DNA of 64,000 bases from Lepiota brunneoincarnata (GCA_023014365.1 JAEBUN010000036.1:248001-312000), one strand, 5' to 3'; shown: positions 1 through 11,730, counted from the first letter of the stretch. Notes: generated from the letters alone by a model not told the origin. Made by a program: numbers and translations.

Positions 1-2460
1 CCCTAAGCTTAGCCTGTTGTTCATCCAAGTACTCTTCCTGAGCTTGATCCAGCTCATACTTGAAATCATACACATCACGCACCAGACCCTGGTTGAAGCC
101 AGAGTGACTGTTGATCTCATCACAGAAGGCTTCCAAGGGTAAAGGATCTGCAGCCCCCGGATCTTCTTTGATCAACTTGAACTCCTCTCCCTCATCCTCG
201 GATCCATCATCGAAACAACAGGCTGTCTCATCACCAGGATAGTAACGTCATCTGGACAGTCCATCCGGCCCAAATGTCTTCCCTTCTTTGTGTACTAGCG
301 TGAAGTGGAACGATCTAATAAAGTCCACCCAACAGTTTACAGTAGCGTTCGGGAGTTTTCCTAGGTTGTTCAACATCCCAAAGAGAAACTTCACATCTGT
401 TTCCACTACTAGATTTCTCGATCCCCACAATAAATATTTCTCCTGTTCCAGCACCATTCTTAAGCCGCATAGCTCTCGCTTGGGCTGAGAATACCTCTGC
501 TGTCTCTCGTCCAATAATATTGACCCAAACTTCGCATAATGTATAAGCTTAGCATCTTCTACATCTCTCTGATATATATAGTATCCCACCGCCCTCCATG
601 AGGTATCCACGGCTACTACTATGGGTTGTTTACTCAGGAATTCAGGGTTCCTGGTCAGGAAACAGCGCTGAATTGCATCTTTCAGCTCCTGCTGCGCTTT
701 CTGTTCATTTTCTCCCCATTCAAACTCTTGTCCCTTCTTAAGCTTTTTGTATAGAGGTGCAGCAATGGCTATGAACTTCGGGATATGATTCCTGCAGCGT
801 GTAGCTGTTCCTAGAAAACCCCTTAGCTCTGAGACATTCTTGCAATCCCCCCATCTTAAAATTTTTCCGATGGTGTCTGTGGTGGGCAACCGTCCTTTAT
901 AGGAGCATTCAAAACCCACTACGGTGATTTCATCAGCACAGATAGTCGTTTTGGGCCCAGAGAAGGTTCCCCCTACATATTTCATCCTCTGTAGAATCCT
1001 GTTGACCATCTGCATGTGTTCCCATACAAATTGTCGGATCCCTGGGTTCTTTTTCAACGTCTCTTCAGTGCCATCTGGCAACTCGTATCTGGTTTTCAGT
1101 CCTCTGATAGGTACATCATCTATGTACAGCATCATGTATTCTGGTATCTCACTGGCTAGGATCACTGTTACATCCTCATGAAATATAGGCACTGAATTGG
1201 TCCATCCCATAGGTAGCGTCACTAAGCATAGCACTCCAAAAGGCATCTGGAACGTTGTTAAGTCCCGAGACAACTCAGCTAACAATCGCTTGTCATATCC
1301 AACATACAGATCCAGGATGCCTCCACAAGCCCTGCCTGCAAAGTGCATCACCAAATCTTCCGTTGCTGGCGGCAGCCCTGAATGCGCTATTGTTACTCTG
1401 TTCAGCAGTTCCAAGCTGTGTACCAGTCTCAAACTTTTTCCATCTTTCTTTACCACACAGAACCATCTGGATCTATAGGATGAGTTTGATGGCTCGTATA
1501 CACCAGCACTAATCTTTCTTTTTATGATGGCACAGACTTCATCATAGATTGCTGGTGGAATCGGAATGGGCTTTTCAACCCACAGAGTATGTTCTACCAT
1601 CGGTATCTCGATCGGTGGGAAGAAATCTTTCCTAAAATATCCCTTTTCCTCATCTGTCCAGGCGAATGCCTTTTCTTGAAGCATCATGATGTGGTGCATC
1701 AGCTTTCTTTCCTCTGGCCACAAGAAATCCCCTGCATGGGCTTCGTCCAGCTTAAGCTTACGCTCCTCAGTATATCTGCCTGTCAGGACAAACTCTGGAG
1801 GATGCATGCTAAGCTCAGGCATTTCTGCCAGCGGGTCCCCTTTTATTTCTCGTTTTATGCTGAATCTCTCCGGTAGATCACCCAACACTGGCCTCACTTT
1901 TAAGGCTACTGGTTTATATTTCTTCCCAGCCAGGCATTGTACCGTATCTTTGTCATCTTCTTCTGTTTTGAAGACAGTTATTCCCTGGTCCTCTGTGCCC
2001 TGCACGTTGGCTATGCGTCCTAGGCACAATAACGCCGTCGCTTTATCTTCTTGTGGACAGTCTTCATCGCGTATGACTTGGTCAATGAACATTAGCTGTA
2101 GCTTGGCCTCTGAGAAGCTTCCTTTTGCTAAGCTTAGTGTTTGTGCAACGACAGGGCCCTTCTCATCATCATAGTCTATTATACAAGCCACCTCTCCTTG
2201 TCCCTTAGTCAACTCATCGAGGTTTCTTGAAAATTTTGACTGTTTTCTCTAAGCTTAAGAGGATTACACTCTCCTCGAGCATAAGTTGGCAACACAGCCC
2301 TTTCTCTGGTATTTGGGTCCGTAATAACCAAGGTTTGCTTGCCACTGGCACTATTCCTGACTTTGCTAGCAGTCATTATGGCTCTGATCCAGCAGCTTGT
2401 ATATCTCAGCTCATTCATGGGCAGAAATTGTAAATCATTTCATACTAGCCTGCCCAGCAT
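1..2460 (-). pseudogene. Ty3/Gypsy pol (element A), degraded, runs off left edge
   Basis: A 654-codon open frame (2212 to 248) carries a Gypsy reverse transcriptase with the catalytic YIDDV box at residues 363-367, then an RNase H domain (VAVDTS near residue 540, ending in the usual GPDGLSR). The frame ends at TGA 248-250, but the same frame is open again to base 1 with an acidic linker that normally joins RNase H to integrase, so the integrase lies outside the window. Upstream, 2209-2460 continues the protease/linker part in another frame (shift near 2220-2240) with a further TGA at 2440-2442. Both TGAs sit where Arg (CGA) fits. The nearest relative in the window is element B (46485-54760), which shares the RT layout, including the FVWEH segment after the catalytic box. 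The domain call is sure; LTRs are not visible. Confidence 0.88.
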
Positions 2461-3302
2461 ACGCGAAGATGAAAGGGACAACATGGCAAGAAAGATAGGA
2501 AGGGCAAACACACATGAGCTGGCAAGAATCTTCAAGATGGGGGATGGCAAAGAGAGCTGCTCAACTACACTCACACAATGAAGAGGCTCAAGGACTCATT
2601 CAATTCACTAAAAATCATCAACCTACAGAAGGAAGCACTTGAACACAAAAGGGCAAAATGAACCCTCCAAAGCCTTTCTCTAATCACTCACCTAAGGTCA
2701 AGGCAATGACTGTCCTTTGGTAGTAAGAATGGGAACACAGAGAGAGGCAACCAATCCCCCACTGCTAGGCCGAATGCCAGTGACAAAAGGAGAAGACAGA
2801 CAGGAATGTACAGCAAAGTAGGGAGGGTGAAGATACCCCAAACAGCATTTCCTTGCTGGACTACAAGGAGGAGCAAGCGCTCGGGGTATGCCTTCAGTAG
2901 GGCTGGGGTATTTCACTGAGTCAATCAAGGAGCACAGGGGCCCTAAGGACTCCTTTGTACATCATAGATAACACAAAGTCCAACATGAGGTATATTCTTG
3001 AGGACTCTGGATCCTAAGGCTAAGTTGTATCTGGGAGCCAGGGAACATGAAACAAGGGGAAACATCAAGTTTTCACTGCTACACTAGCAGAAATATAGGA
3101 AATAGAAAGGAGAGGATATAAGAGATAGTGTTTTGGCCTCTCTACAACCTAATGAAAATGTGTTGAGGGCCAGATTCTGTGTGCAGGCAAGATTCTCAGT
3201 GAAACAAAACTTGGAAGTGTAGGATTTATAAAATATGTGCCGCATAGCTACTTGAATACACCATCTTTTATCCAAATCCAAAATTAGCCTTACAATATCC
3301 CA
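2461..3302. other. No recognisable gene
   Basis: Between the Gypsy A relic and the end of the Mutator-like gene. Short minus-strand frames at 2688-2928 have no recognisable motif and no family I know. The stretch probably holds the remaining gag side of element A and the terminal sequence of the Mutator-like element; I could not identify terminal repeats by eye. Confidence 0.4.
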
Positions 3303-4879
3303 TTATAAATGCTTACTGCCTTCCTTGGGTCCTCCCCCTTGCTTGGCTAGTAGCTTGAGGGACTTGAATAGTCTCAACATTCATATCCTGTATGTGTTGT
3401 ACTCTTCTTGATCAGAGTGTTTTTGTTTCCCAACACCACCACTACTCTTGTGGTCCCTGGGAGTTACAATTACTACCTTTGGGATTGGCCTTGGCTTGGG
3501 ACAAGGGGGTGGAGGAGGTAATACCACCTCTACACAATCTTTGCTAGGCTAATAGATAGTGAGATCAAACAAAAACCATGCCCAGTAATCAAGATACTTA
3601 CCTCCAACTCATCATCATTTTCTGGCCAATCCCTATGATTCCAGTCACCTGGAACAAGTAAGTATGGGTTCCATATCTGCTGATGGTCCCCTGAATCCAA
3701 TCCCCATTGCATATTCCCTGTATGTCCAGCATGTAATGATTGTTTGAACATTAACTCTTCCAAGCTTTGGATGCAGAGTCGATCTATGTCTTGCCCCACC
3801 TGTGATGCCTTTTTGACCTGGATAGTCCACACTTGCTCCATAATCTCTTTGATCCGCCTCTCTGATGGCACATTTCCCATGCCTATCCTCTGATGCAGTC
3901 AATGGGCAATAAGGAGTGTCACAGCATGGGAGAATCCAATGCCAGCAATCTACCATTACCGCTGTGAAGCATCACCATGGCATACCTCACAGTGTATCCA
4001 GTTTGAAATCATCCCCACATCCTGACAATCCAATGAGCCAATGAAAGAAATGCCTGATTGAGGGGAAAGCTTCTTCTGATATGTATACTGTCTTGCTGGA
4101 AATAGAGGATTGTTTGGAATACTAGCTGGGTTAAAGACCATTTGGTGGAGCAAAGATAAATATGGCCATAAAGCCTGGTTGATTTCGCTTGTATATGGGA
4201 TGGAAATTGGATCTTCGGCCACCTGGTCACACAATTCAGGCATATTACAAGCAAGCTGCCACTGTCCCAGCTAAGAAATGTTAGCAATATTCCAAGAGAA
4301 ATGAAATAGGGCATACCCTGACTGCCTGCCATGCCTTTACTTGTCCCCATAGAGCTGTCACCAAATCCTTCTCTGGCACAACTGTGATCATGCCTGGTTT
4401 GAGTGATGTATCCTCAAACAAACAACCTCTCCACCACTTTACCCTCCATTGCTCTCCATCATTTACCATACCAATCAACCAGACTGGGTACCAGAATGTG
4501 CCAAGTTGTGTGAGTGCACCATGGCCAGGTCTATACAAGTTTTGGTGTTCAGTCACAATTAACATTTGACAGGCTTACCATAATCTTTTTCACCCAGGGC
4601 CTAGCTTCTCAGCTTCTCCAATACATTGCCTACAAAATAGTAAGCCTCAGACAAAAAGATAGGTGAGAGCACTCACGTTTGTATTGATCCAGGTTTTTTA
4701 TTTATTGAAGGTAGAGTACAATGATAGCACTCAAACAGGCCCACAGATAATAACATGCGACTTTCAACTTGTTGCAGGCAGGGAGTATGAGAGTGTCAGT
4801 GACATGTTTGGCACTTAGCCAAAGATCCATGGTCTTTGGAATAGACATAGTCATAGTTCCCCTGAACCCCACAGATGCA
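3303..4879 (-). pseudogene. PHD-like finger and Cys/Trp-rich C-terminal part of the Mutator-like protein
   Basis: In frame after TGA 4880-4882 comes C-I-C-G ... CQTCH ... HTPC ... CYHC, a Cys4-His-Cys3-like spacing typical of PHD fingers, which read histone tails. TGA 4796-4798 falls inside it, again where Arg fits. Then four short exons joined by introns 4630-4676, 4531-4578 and 4271-4316 encode a segment with FWYPVWLIG and WRVKWWRGC, then HCEVCHG. Near 3880-3956 the reading switches frame (indel) to a segment with RRIKEIMEQVW; the last exon ends at TAA 3303-3305. Function of the C-terminus is unknown; a histone- or DNA-reading role is inference. Confidence 0.55.
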
Positions 4880-6471
4880 TCAGATGCAAATTGGATACAG
4901 ATCATCCACTTCAGAGTCTGTACCCCAGCCACCATGGTTTGATGGTAAGGATTTGGTAGGTGGTGAGGATAGGAGGGTAGTGGTGGTAGTTGCATCCAAA
5001 AGTGATTCTAAAGGTACCATGTCCATATCTTCACCAAGTCTTCCAGCAGTTGCCAGTGGTTCAATAGGTAGAGTTGGAGGAATGTGTGCAAGAGTAGGAT
5101 GAACATATTCAACAGTCTTTGTAGATGTGGGATTGCTCATCCATGAACAATGCTGTGACTGCATTGGTACCAGGGGTCCATCATAAGAAATAGTTGACTT
5201 TGGGGATATCTCAGGTGTTGAGAATTTAAAATTGAACAAGTTTGAACATTGCTGAATGCGCTGGCAATAAAAGCAATCCTGAGCTTGTTGTCCACCATGG
5301 AGTTTATAGACAATGACATGATGGGAATAACCATGAGGAAAGTGGAGACTGGTGAGTGGTGCCGTTGACCAGGAATTAGACACCTGTTTAACTCTGCCAC
5401 CATTGTCAAAATCATTATAGGTGTATACACCTGGATTAGAGCAGTCTTTGTAGTGGGTGATGAAATGGTTTTGCATGGGATCTGTCAAACCAAAGCCTAC
5501 AAGGTCATAGGCAACCTTGAACTTCTTTGCATCTGCTGGCCCAAGTGGCTCCAGATGGTCAGGGATATCCCAGTCCAGTTGAGTCCCATTTTGCCCAGGT
5601 GATAATTTGATTACAAGAACAATTGGCAGACTGACCACAAGATGGGTAATATCAGTCTGTTCACCAGTGCAGAGCAGAATTCCCTGAGATTGTTGCCAGC
5701 AGGAAGCACCAGTAGTTGTAGACTCTTGTTCCATTGCCATGAATTGTTTGAATCAGTTCACTAGGTTCCCTTCAAAGTGGGCATAGTCCCAAGCAGAGAT
5801 GAGGATATCAGTCTGAGAGAGAAGGGCAGTATGGAGCTCCAGATAACTTCCTTGAGTAGACTGATCACCATCACATGCACAAAATTGCACAGTCAAAGGA
5901 GCAAAGTATGCAAGGGGAATGATGGAGTACTTGAAACATCTTTGGCTAGCATCCATCTTAAGTCCCTTCCAAAGCCATCCCTGCATATATGTTAGCATGA
6001 ATTGAAGGATGGGCTAGTAGATACTTACAAAAAGAGAATGGAAATCAAACTCTTCCTGAATAATCTTTTGTAAACAGAGTTGGTGTCACAACAAGTCCCA
6101 TTCATTTGAAAGCCAGGAAGAATCTCCATTGGATTGAGACTGTTGTAAAAAGTGGTCAAAGATCTTGAATATTGGGGAGTTGGTATCCATGGTACTGATA
6201 ACCTCTGCAAATTCAGGAATTGTGGTAGAAATTGAAATGTAGAGTAGCTGAAGAGAGGTATCCAGCCAACAGGAGCTTTCTTTCCACTGATAGCAGGCTG
6301 AACCCAAAATATTCCTAATTGCTGCTATGGTCTTGATTTTTTTCTGAGGGCTACTAGAATTCTTGGGTATAAGCTTTGTTGCTGTATTGGGAGCACAGCT
6401 ATTGTTAACAAATTTCTTGCTTGGTAATTTGGATTCATGGCACTATGATTTACGTTTGGAAGGTGACATCC
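4880..6471 (-). pseudogene. USP-like (C19) cysteine protease module fused to the transposase
   Basis: Downstream of the transposase core and a Lys/Ser/Pro linker, the frame reads SSCWLDTSLQLLY (Cys codon 6269-6271) and, about 200 residues on, NHFITHYKDC...VYTYNDFDNGG (His codon near 5466). An Asn/Ser-Cys-Trp box followed by a His box of form HF/YI..Y...(Y/W).YND is the layout of ubiquitin-specific proteases, which cleave ubiquitin or a ubiquitin-like tag. An intron at 5981-6028 (48 nt, GTAAGT...GCTAAC...CAG) interrupts it. TGA at 6086-6088 and 5753-5755 and a TAG near 6445 disable it. Fold assignment rests on the two boxes only; Ulp1/C48 is the main alternative. Confidence 0.62.
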
Positions 6472-7132
6472 TGTTAGAGCCGGTGCGGGTCGGAACCGAA
6501 GCGGAGGGTCGGGGTGGTATCCTTGGTATAAGGTAACCGGGGGACGGGACGACGTCAGTACGTAGACGGCGGGACCGAGGCGGAGTACTTCGGACGGAGA
6601 GTGGACTTGCGGCCTCAGCTTATGTGCTGTGCCCTCCTACTGTCCGAGTCCGTATTTCAGGAAGTCGGGGCCGAAGCGGAGCGAGGCAGAGAGAGATGAG
6701 GATAGGGAACAGGGGACTGGTCCGCTGCTCGATTCGATTATCAGACTGAGGAGTACAAGCCAAGTGCCTACGGTATATATACTACTAGCTCGACGAATTA
6801 TGACTCGTACTGACTACGTGCAGAGCGAAGCGGAGACCCATATGGTTACAAGCGGATTACGAATAATTTCGAATGGAATGGAGACCGGTATGGGTATGGA
6901 GACTGGTAACATATTCTGATTACGGACGGAGAATGGAGAACTGGACAATGGGAGCACCGAGGGTCAGGTGATCGTGGCACGTGTAGAGGTAGGTCGCGTG
7001 ATCGGGGCGAAGGGTTGCGGTCGGAGCCAGTCGGGGCCGAGTCGGAGGGCATAGGGTTGTCATGTGGAGCACACGTGGAGTCGAGAAGCCGAAGCCTAAT
7101 GGTTAAGCTCTAGGTTTGGTGTGGATATGACA
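6472..7132. mobile_element. CpG-rich solo LTR inside the transposase gene
   Basis: 661 bp from TGTTAGAGCC to TATGACA, flanked by the perfect 5-bp duplication catcc (6467-6471 and 7133-7137). TG...CA ends plus a 5-bp duplication fit an LTR left by LTR-LTR recombination. It is GC-rich and full of CpG, in sharp contrast to the CpG-poor gene around it, so it arrived later or escaped methylation decay. No coding potential recognised. Orientation cannot be fixed from the ends alone. Confidence 0.8.
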
Positions 7133-8267
7133 CATCCCAAGTATATCAAGCTTGGCTTGATCCTTCTTCCACTTGTTAGCCTTGCCATAGTGTAGTGGTA
7201 CCCCTACTGGAACAAGTCAACAATTAATCTTATTAACCAAGTTTGAACTTACTTTGTTTGCTCTTGTAGTTATCCTCAAACCTAATGGCCCAATGGTAAA
7301 GTGATTGGATGCCCTCAAAGAATTGTTGGTTCTGGCCAGCTGCAGCATAGAGCTGGAAGTGTAGGGATTCTTGAACATTGGTAGTTGTTGGTAGAACTTG
7401 CCATAGCTCTGGGTCCATTGTCACAAAGACAGGAAATATCATCTTGCCATGTTGAAGCCACCATAACAACCAATCTGCAACACCAGGGAACTCTGTGAGT
7501 AACCACTCTACTGTCTTCTGGAACTCCTCCATGGACTTGATTTTGGTTAGTTTGAGTGCTTCAGCAACAAACTCCTCCCTCCAGTGAATAGGGACAACTC
7601 CACTGATTCTTGATACTTGGGTAACTCCTCGTCTATAATGCTTGCCACATCCTTGGATTATTTTTTCAGCAGCTAGCCTAAGCTCTTCTCCTGTCTGGGG
7701 ATTCTGGTTGGCTAAGCAGATTTTAACAAAGGCTTCAATGTAGCCTTCTCTTTGAGCATCACTGAAGTCCATAACCTGCAGGATATTAGATTCTAAAATG
7801 ATCTGATGAAGATGAAGCTATACCATTGCAAACATTTTATCTTGAACAGGAATTTTGTGGAGAGTGGCTTGGGCAATGATGGTTTGGAAAGTGCTGAGGA
7901 AATGTAGTCTGTAGTACTCAGCTGAGCCACCATCCATGAAATACATCAGAATTTGAATCCATTTTTGAAGGACTGGGGAATAGATAGAGGACATCATCAG
8001 GGCCCAGCCACTGTCTGCCCAGAATCCATGAGCAGCATCAGCAACCATTCCACCACCAATATCCTCATCAGATTCATCATTCCAGTAGAGAGCCTGAGAA
8101 GCCATGAAGGGGGACTGGAAGCATATGATATTTTCTAGTCCAAATTGTGAAGTTTTGATGAAATTTGGGTGCTCTTGTATGAATTCCTTTAAGCTAGTGA
8201 AGAATGGGCAAGGGTCTGGGGGTGTATGCTGCTTGATAACATGATTTTGTTCATAGGTTACTTGTCC
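7133..8267 (-). pseudogene. DDE catalytic core of the Mutator-like transposase
   Basis: Spliced reading gives a MULE-type catalytic domain. First Asp in MVADAAHGFW (exon 8267-7824), second Asp in VMDFSDAQREGY just after a 48-nt intron (7776-7823, GTATAG...TCTAAT...CAG), Glu in TNVQESLH (near 7365). A second intron (7207-7252, GTAAGT...CAG, 46 nt) joins KSKQ to a basic tail beginning IGVPLHYGK. All three acidic residues are preserved, so the core itself is not catalytically broken; the gene is disabled by stops elsewhere. The exon ends at the solo LTR insertion, where the target duplication GGATG (minus strand) marks the break. Confidence 0.82.
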
Positions 8268-9311
8268 TCAGTTGTGAAGTGCAGGTGAGATGACATTGAC
8301 TGATTGTCCAGGTCCATTCAAGCTTCTGATACCAAATTGTAAAGCAGATGGTCCTGTTTTTGGATGGTCTAGGACTATCTGATCAAATTTAGCCTCTTCA
8401 TCAGCATCCAGATGGATGTTAGCAGGAGGATGAGGATGATTATGAATACCCTCCTGTATAAAACACTTTCCCCCTTGCCAAGTATACACTGTGGACAGAA
8501 CATCACATTGCATCCAAAAGACTTCTTTCCCACAATTGCAACCTTCTTCAGACTGTTTTTGGCAGCTGGCTTTGGTAGTTTTTGGCCATATAAGCATGTT
8601 GCAATTAGGGTCAATGCATTGAAAAATGCCTAGACATTCTCACATTGACTTGAACCCTTTTTGCAATTTGGGAGCTTTATCCCAACCATTGTTACAGTTA
8701 CAACCACCCTTGACCTTGAATGCCCAATGAATCAGTGGCCACTTGCCTTTGATGAGTTCATCAGGTGTAAAGTTCTGTTCAAAAACTCCAACAGGAAAGT
8801 ATAGCCATGACTTCCTAGTCTCCTTCAATCCTTCCATTGGCTGTTGTGGGAGAGGAGGCTGAACTAACTGTCCAAGGCTGGCAAGTGTGGTGGATGGATT
8901 GGCTGGAAGAGAGGAATTTATAGAAGGGGAGGGTCCAGATATAATATGTGAAGTTGATGGAATAGAGGGAGTGATAAAATGATTAGGAATATGTGAAGGC
9001 AGTTGAGTCACAGGTTTTGTTTCAAGGGAGAATTGAGGGAGTAGAGGAAGTCCAGGGATAGTAATAGGATGGGTGGGGCCATGGTTGACCTGTGAATGGG
9101 AGGGCATAGATCCTGGCTGAGGCAATAATACTGATTGAAGTGTATTAATGGGGGTTAGCAATGAAATAACAACCAATGAGAGAATTCTTACCATTTCTTC
9201 TCTATGTTTTTCCATCAATTCTTGTATTGTGCTGCTTTGTAATCCATGCTGCACAACACCCTCATACCCCCCCAGGGCAGCCGAAATTTTCCTTTCACTG
9301 ATTGTGGACAT
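8268..9311 (-). pseudogene. N-terminal and zinc-finger DNA-binding part of the Mutator-like transposase
   Basis: Starts at ATG 9311, the first Met of the frame. About 160 residues rich in Pro/Ser/His are followed by the segment VGVFEQNFTPDELIKGKWP and Cys-containing motifs. After the in-frame TGA 8640-8642 the same frame continues with CLGIFQC, CNCGKE and finally GIHNHPHPP. The Cys...Cys...His-X-His pattern is that of WRKY-GCM1/FLYWCH-type fingers, used by Mutator-like transposases to bind their terminal repeats. The frame is stopped again by TGA 8268-8270 and continues into the catalytic region. Both stops replace an expected Arg. A possible intron at 9131-9191 was considered and dropped because it would break the frame. 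Confidence 0.75.
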
Positions 9312-9908
9312 CTCACAAAGATCTTTTTCTTATTTGCTGAAATGAAGATGAGAAGTGTGTCATTGATGGGAGGAATACAGAAAGCAGGAATTTAAGGTTG
9401 GAAGCACACAAAAAATTTTCAATACAAGCCATGTGATCAAATCACAAATTCCTTAATAATCAGTCTTCTATACAATTTGCCTTAAGTGCTGCCCTTAACA
9501 CAATCTTCATTCTTATCTGAAATCCACCCATGTGCCATCCATCCATCATGAACACTGCAGTATCTGTCAACATGAAATCACTGAAAGATGCATCCAAATC
9601 CACCACTTTGGGCATTAGGTTGCTTACAGACTCCATGCCTGGATATCTGGTCAATGCTGATAAGCTTAGCTGCCAAAATGCCAAAATGCAACAACTATTC
9701 AATATTCAAAACATTAAAGTCATGGTATGTTCCACTTCCAATATCCAACCCTTTTCTTCCCACATTTGTCCCAGCAATTGGCATTTTGCCAGTGATCTTA
9801 ATAAACCTGCCACTTGGGTAATGTATCCACTCACTTATGCCTTCATTGGCCACAGCAAAATCATAGGTTTCCACCCTTCTGGTACAGCTGTCCACATTTT
9901 ATATCATA
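9312..9908 (-). other. Unassigned minus-strand coding-like relic between two transposons
   Basis: Two adjoining minus-strand frames (9895-9695 and 9702-9460) read as one broken protein: the first contains SEWIHYPSGRF and GTNVGRKGLDIGSGTYHDF, the second continues with MMDGWHMGGFQIRM. The sequence looks protein-like but I do not recognise the family. It lies just outside the left end of the pogo-like element, whose TA duplication is at 9907-9908, so it predates that insertion. It could be part of the target gene or the upstream end of the Mutator-like element. Confidence 0.35.
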
Positions 9909-10539
9909 CAGTAAGGGACAAAACCCTTCCAATGATTTTTATACTTCAACAAATATGTTAATAACTGCCCACCTACTAAAGGTGAAACCTTCATATTTTA
10001 ATTGGGAATACCTACAGTGTTCTCACACTCCTTTATACAGCACAGTTCCTTTATACAATCTGTAATCTCTCACTCATTGACTGACAAAATTGAGAGAAAT
10101 TGGGCTCAAATTGAAGCCCTTGTTCTGCCACATATATACATGTACCAGTCTCCTTAAATCTATCTGTATTTCTCTAGCTATGTATAAAATATTTTAGTCC
10201 AAAAATGCGACAGCAAACAAACATTTTGATATGTAAACTGCTTTTCAGTGCTGAAGTACCAAGCAAATTAATTATTTTTCTATCACAATGTGTCCTAGTA
10301 GTCCCCAAGAGACCCCACATATGTGTTTATCTATTGTTACACAGTAAAGACTTGCCTAGAGGCATCAGAGTTTCATCTGGTCATCTGGTCCTCAGCCCAG
10401 TCACTTGGCTGTCACACTTTGTCACGTTCTGATGGAACAAGGATCTATGCAACTACAGGGCCTCGGGTGCAAGGCTGGCACAAGTTTGCAATATATAGAA
10501 GCTTTGATAATATGTATACAGGCATTCCTCTTCCCCCAT

Positions 10540-11730
10540 CATGGTTGGCTGAGCAAAATCTGAAGCAAGAAAGCAACTTGAAGCATCACAGGAAAAGGTG
10601 GAAGTACAGAGGATTGCTGTTGAATGTACCATGAAGAGCTTACCAAACCAGCTGGGGAGCAAAAGAGTGCTAGAAAGGTTTGTGATGCAATGGTGATTGA
10701 GTACAGGAATTGGACAGGGCAGACAATCCACCCCAATCATTCAACAATCATCTGACATGCAAATGGAGCCAAGCCATTGCATGAGTTCAATGCTGAAAAG
10801 TGTTGGCTTTCTGATGAAGAAGAAGAAACAGTCTTGGGGTTTGCAGAGGAGACTGGAGTACAAGGCTTTCCCCTGAGCCACCAGCAGCTGTGCAAGCATG
10901 TTGATGCAATCATCAAGGCCCAGGATCCCACATTCAAAGGAATTGGTGAAGGATGGACCAACTGCTTCATACTCAGACATTCAAACCATATCCAGACAAT
11001 ATGGTTCTCATCACTTGAGGATGCTCATGCTCGTGCTGCCAATCCAACCAATAACAAGGAGTGGTTTGAACTTCTTGGCAAACATACCAGGGATGTTGAT
11101 CCAGATTGCATCTGGGCAGCCAATGAAACAGGGATACAAACAGGTGCAGCTGTCCATGAACAAGTACTTGGAAGGAAAGGCCAAAATATGCAATATCAGA
11201 AGCAAGATGGGACCTGCAAAAATATTACAGTGATCATCAGCATTGCTGCAGATGGTACCAGCATTCCACCAGCTGTCATCTTCAAAGGCCAGGCATTTCT
11301 TCCAAGTTGGGAGCAAGACAATCCTTTAAAAGCATCATAAGATCCAATTCTTATACTTGGTTAAAGCTAAACCATATTTGTGTTGTAGTTTGGGTCACTC
11401 AAAGAAGGGCTGGACAGATGGTGAAATTGGTCAAGAGTGGATTGAAGATTTTGACAACAAGACAAGGGAGAAAGCAGGCAGTTGGAGGAGGGTCCTCCTT
11501 GTTGATGGTCACAACTCCCACTATACTGTCAGCCTCCTTCTCTATGCATGCAAGCATGACATCAGTGTCCTCTGCTACCCATCACATTGCACTCATATTT
11601 ACCAAGATCTTGATGTGGTTATCTTCAGTCCACTCAAGAAATACTGGCAACAGGAATGAGACACTGAAGAATGAGAGCATGGTCAAAAGGTCACAAAATC
11701 AAATTTCCTATCAGTCTACAGTTGCGCTAA
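10540..11730 (+). pseudogene. Pogo-like transposase, N-terminal and catalytic part
   Basis: Broken frames encode an N-terminal helix-turn-helix/CENP-B-like part (10550-10990, including NAEKCWLSDEEEE) and the DDE_1 core. The first catalytic motif reads ANETGIQTG (Asn codon AAT 11122-11124 where Asp is expected). Next come the Q..DG..N.TVI..I.ADG...PP..IFKG segment, a frameshift near 11320-11357, then VDGHNSH (second Asp) and LDVVIFSPLK (third Asp, 35 residues between). Two in-frame TGAs (11657-11659, 11672-11674) follow at positions where Arg fits. The frame leads into the insertion at 11731 with VYSCA. Transposase would cut and paste the 4.4-kb element; this copy cannot. Confidence 0.8.

Larger units (their letters stand above)
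3303..9311 (-). mobile_element. Mutator-like element gene: GCM1-type finger + DDE transposase + USP-like protease + PHD-like finger
   Basis: One interrupted gene can be followed on the minus strand from ATG 9311 to TAA 3303-3305. Order: proline-rich N-terminus with Cys/His DNA-binding region (9311-8268), DDE transposase core (8267-7133), low-complexity linker, ubiquitin-specific-protease-like module (about 6340-5130), PHD-like finger (4882-4700) and a Cys/Trp-rich C-terminus. Six introns of 46-48 nt are visible: 7776-7823, 7207-7252, 5981-6028, 4630-4676, 4531-4578 and 4271-4316, all GT..AG. Removing the solo LTR at 6472-7132 plus one copy of its 5-bp target duplication restores the frame. 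Disablements: TGA at 8640, 8268, 6086, 5753, 4880, 4796 and 4590, one TAG near 6445, and a probable frameshift near 3880-3956. Terminal inverted repeats were not found by eye. Confidence 0.8.

Noticed and set aside
924..2174. Several plus-strand open frames of 85-162 codons opposite the Gypsy A pol
   Set aside because: They are the antisense of a clear RT/RNase H frame and have no motifs of their own.
7085..7115. tRNA-like string (GGTTAAGCTCTAGG) suggesting a SINE
   Set aside because: No matching A and B boxes at proper spacing or cloverleaf; the TG...CA ends and catcc duplication show an LTR instead.
9131..9191. Possible intron (GTAAGA...GCTAAC...CAG) in the N-terminus of the Mutator-like gene
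   Set aside because: Its length, 61 nt, would shift the frame, while the unspliced frame stays open through it.
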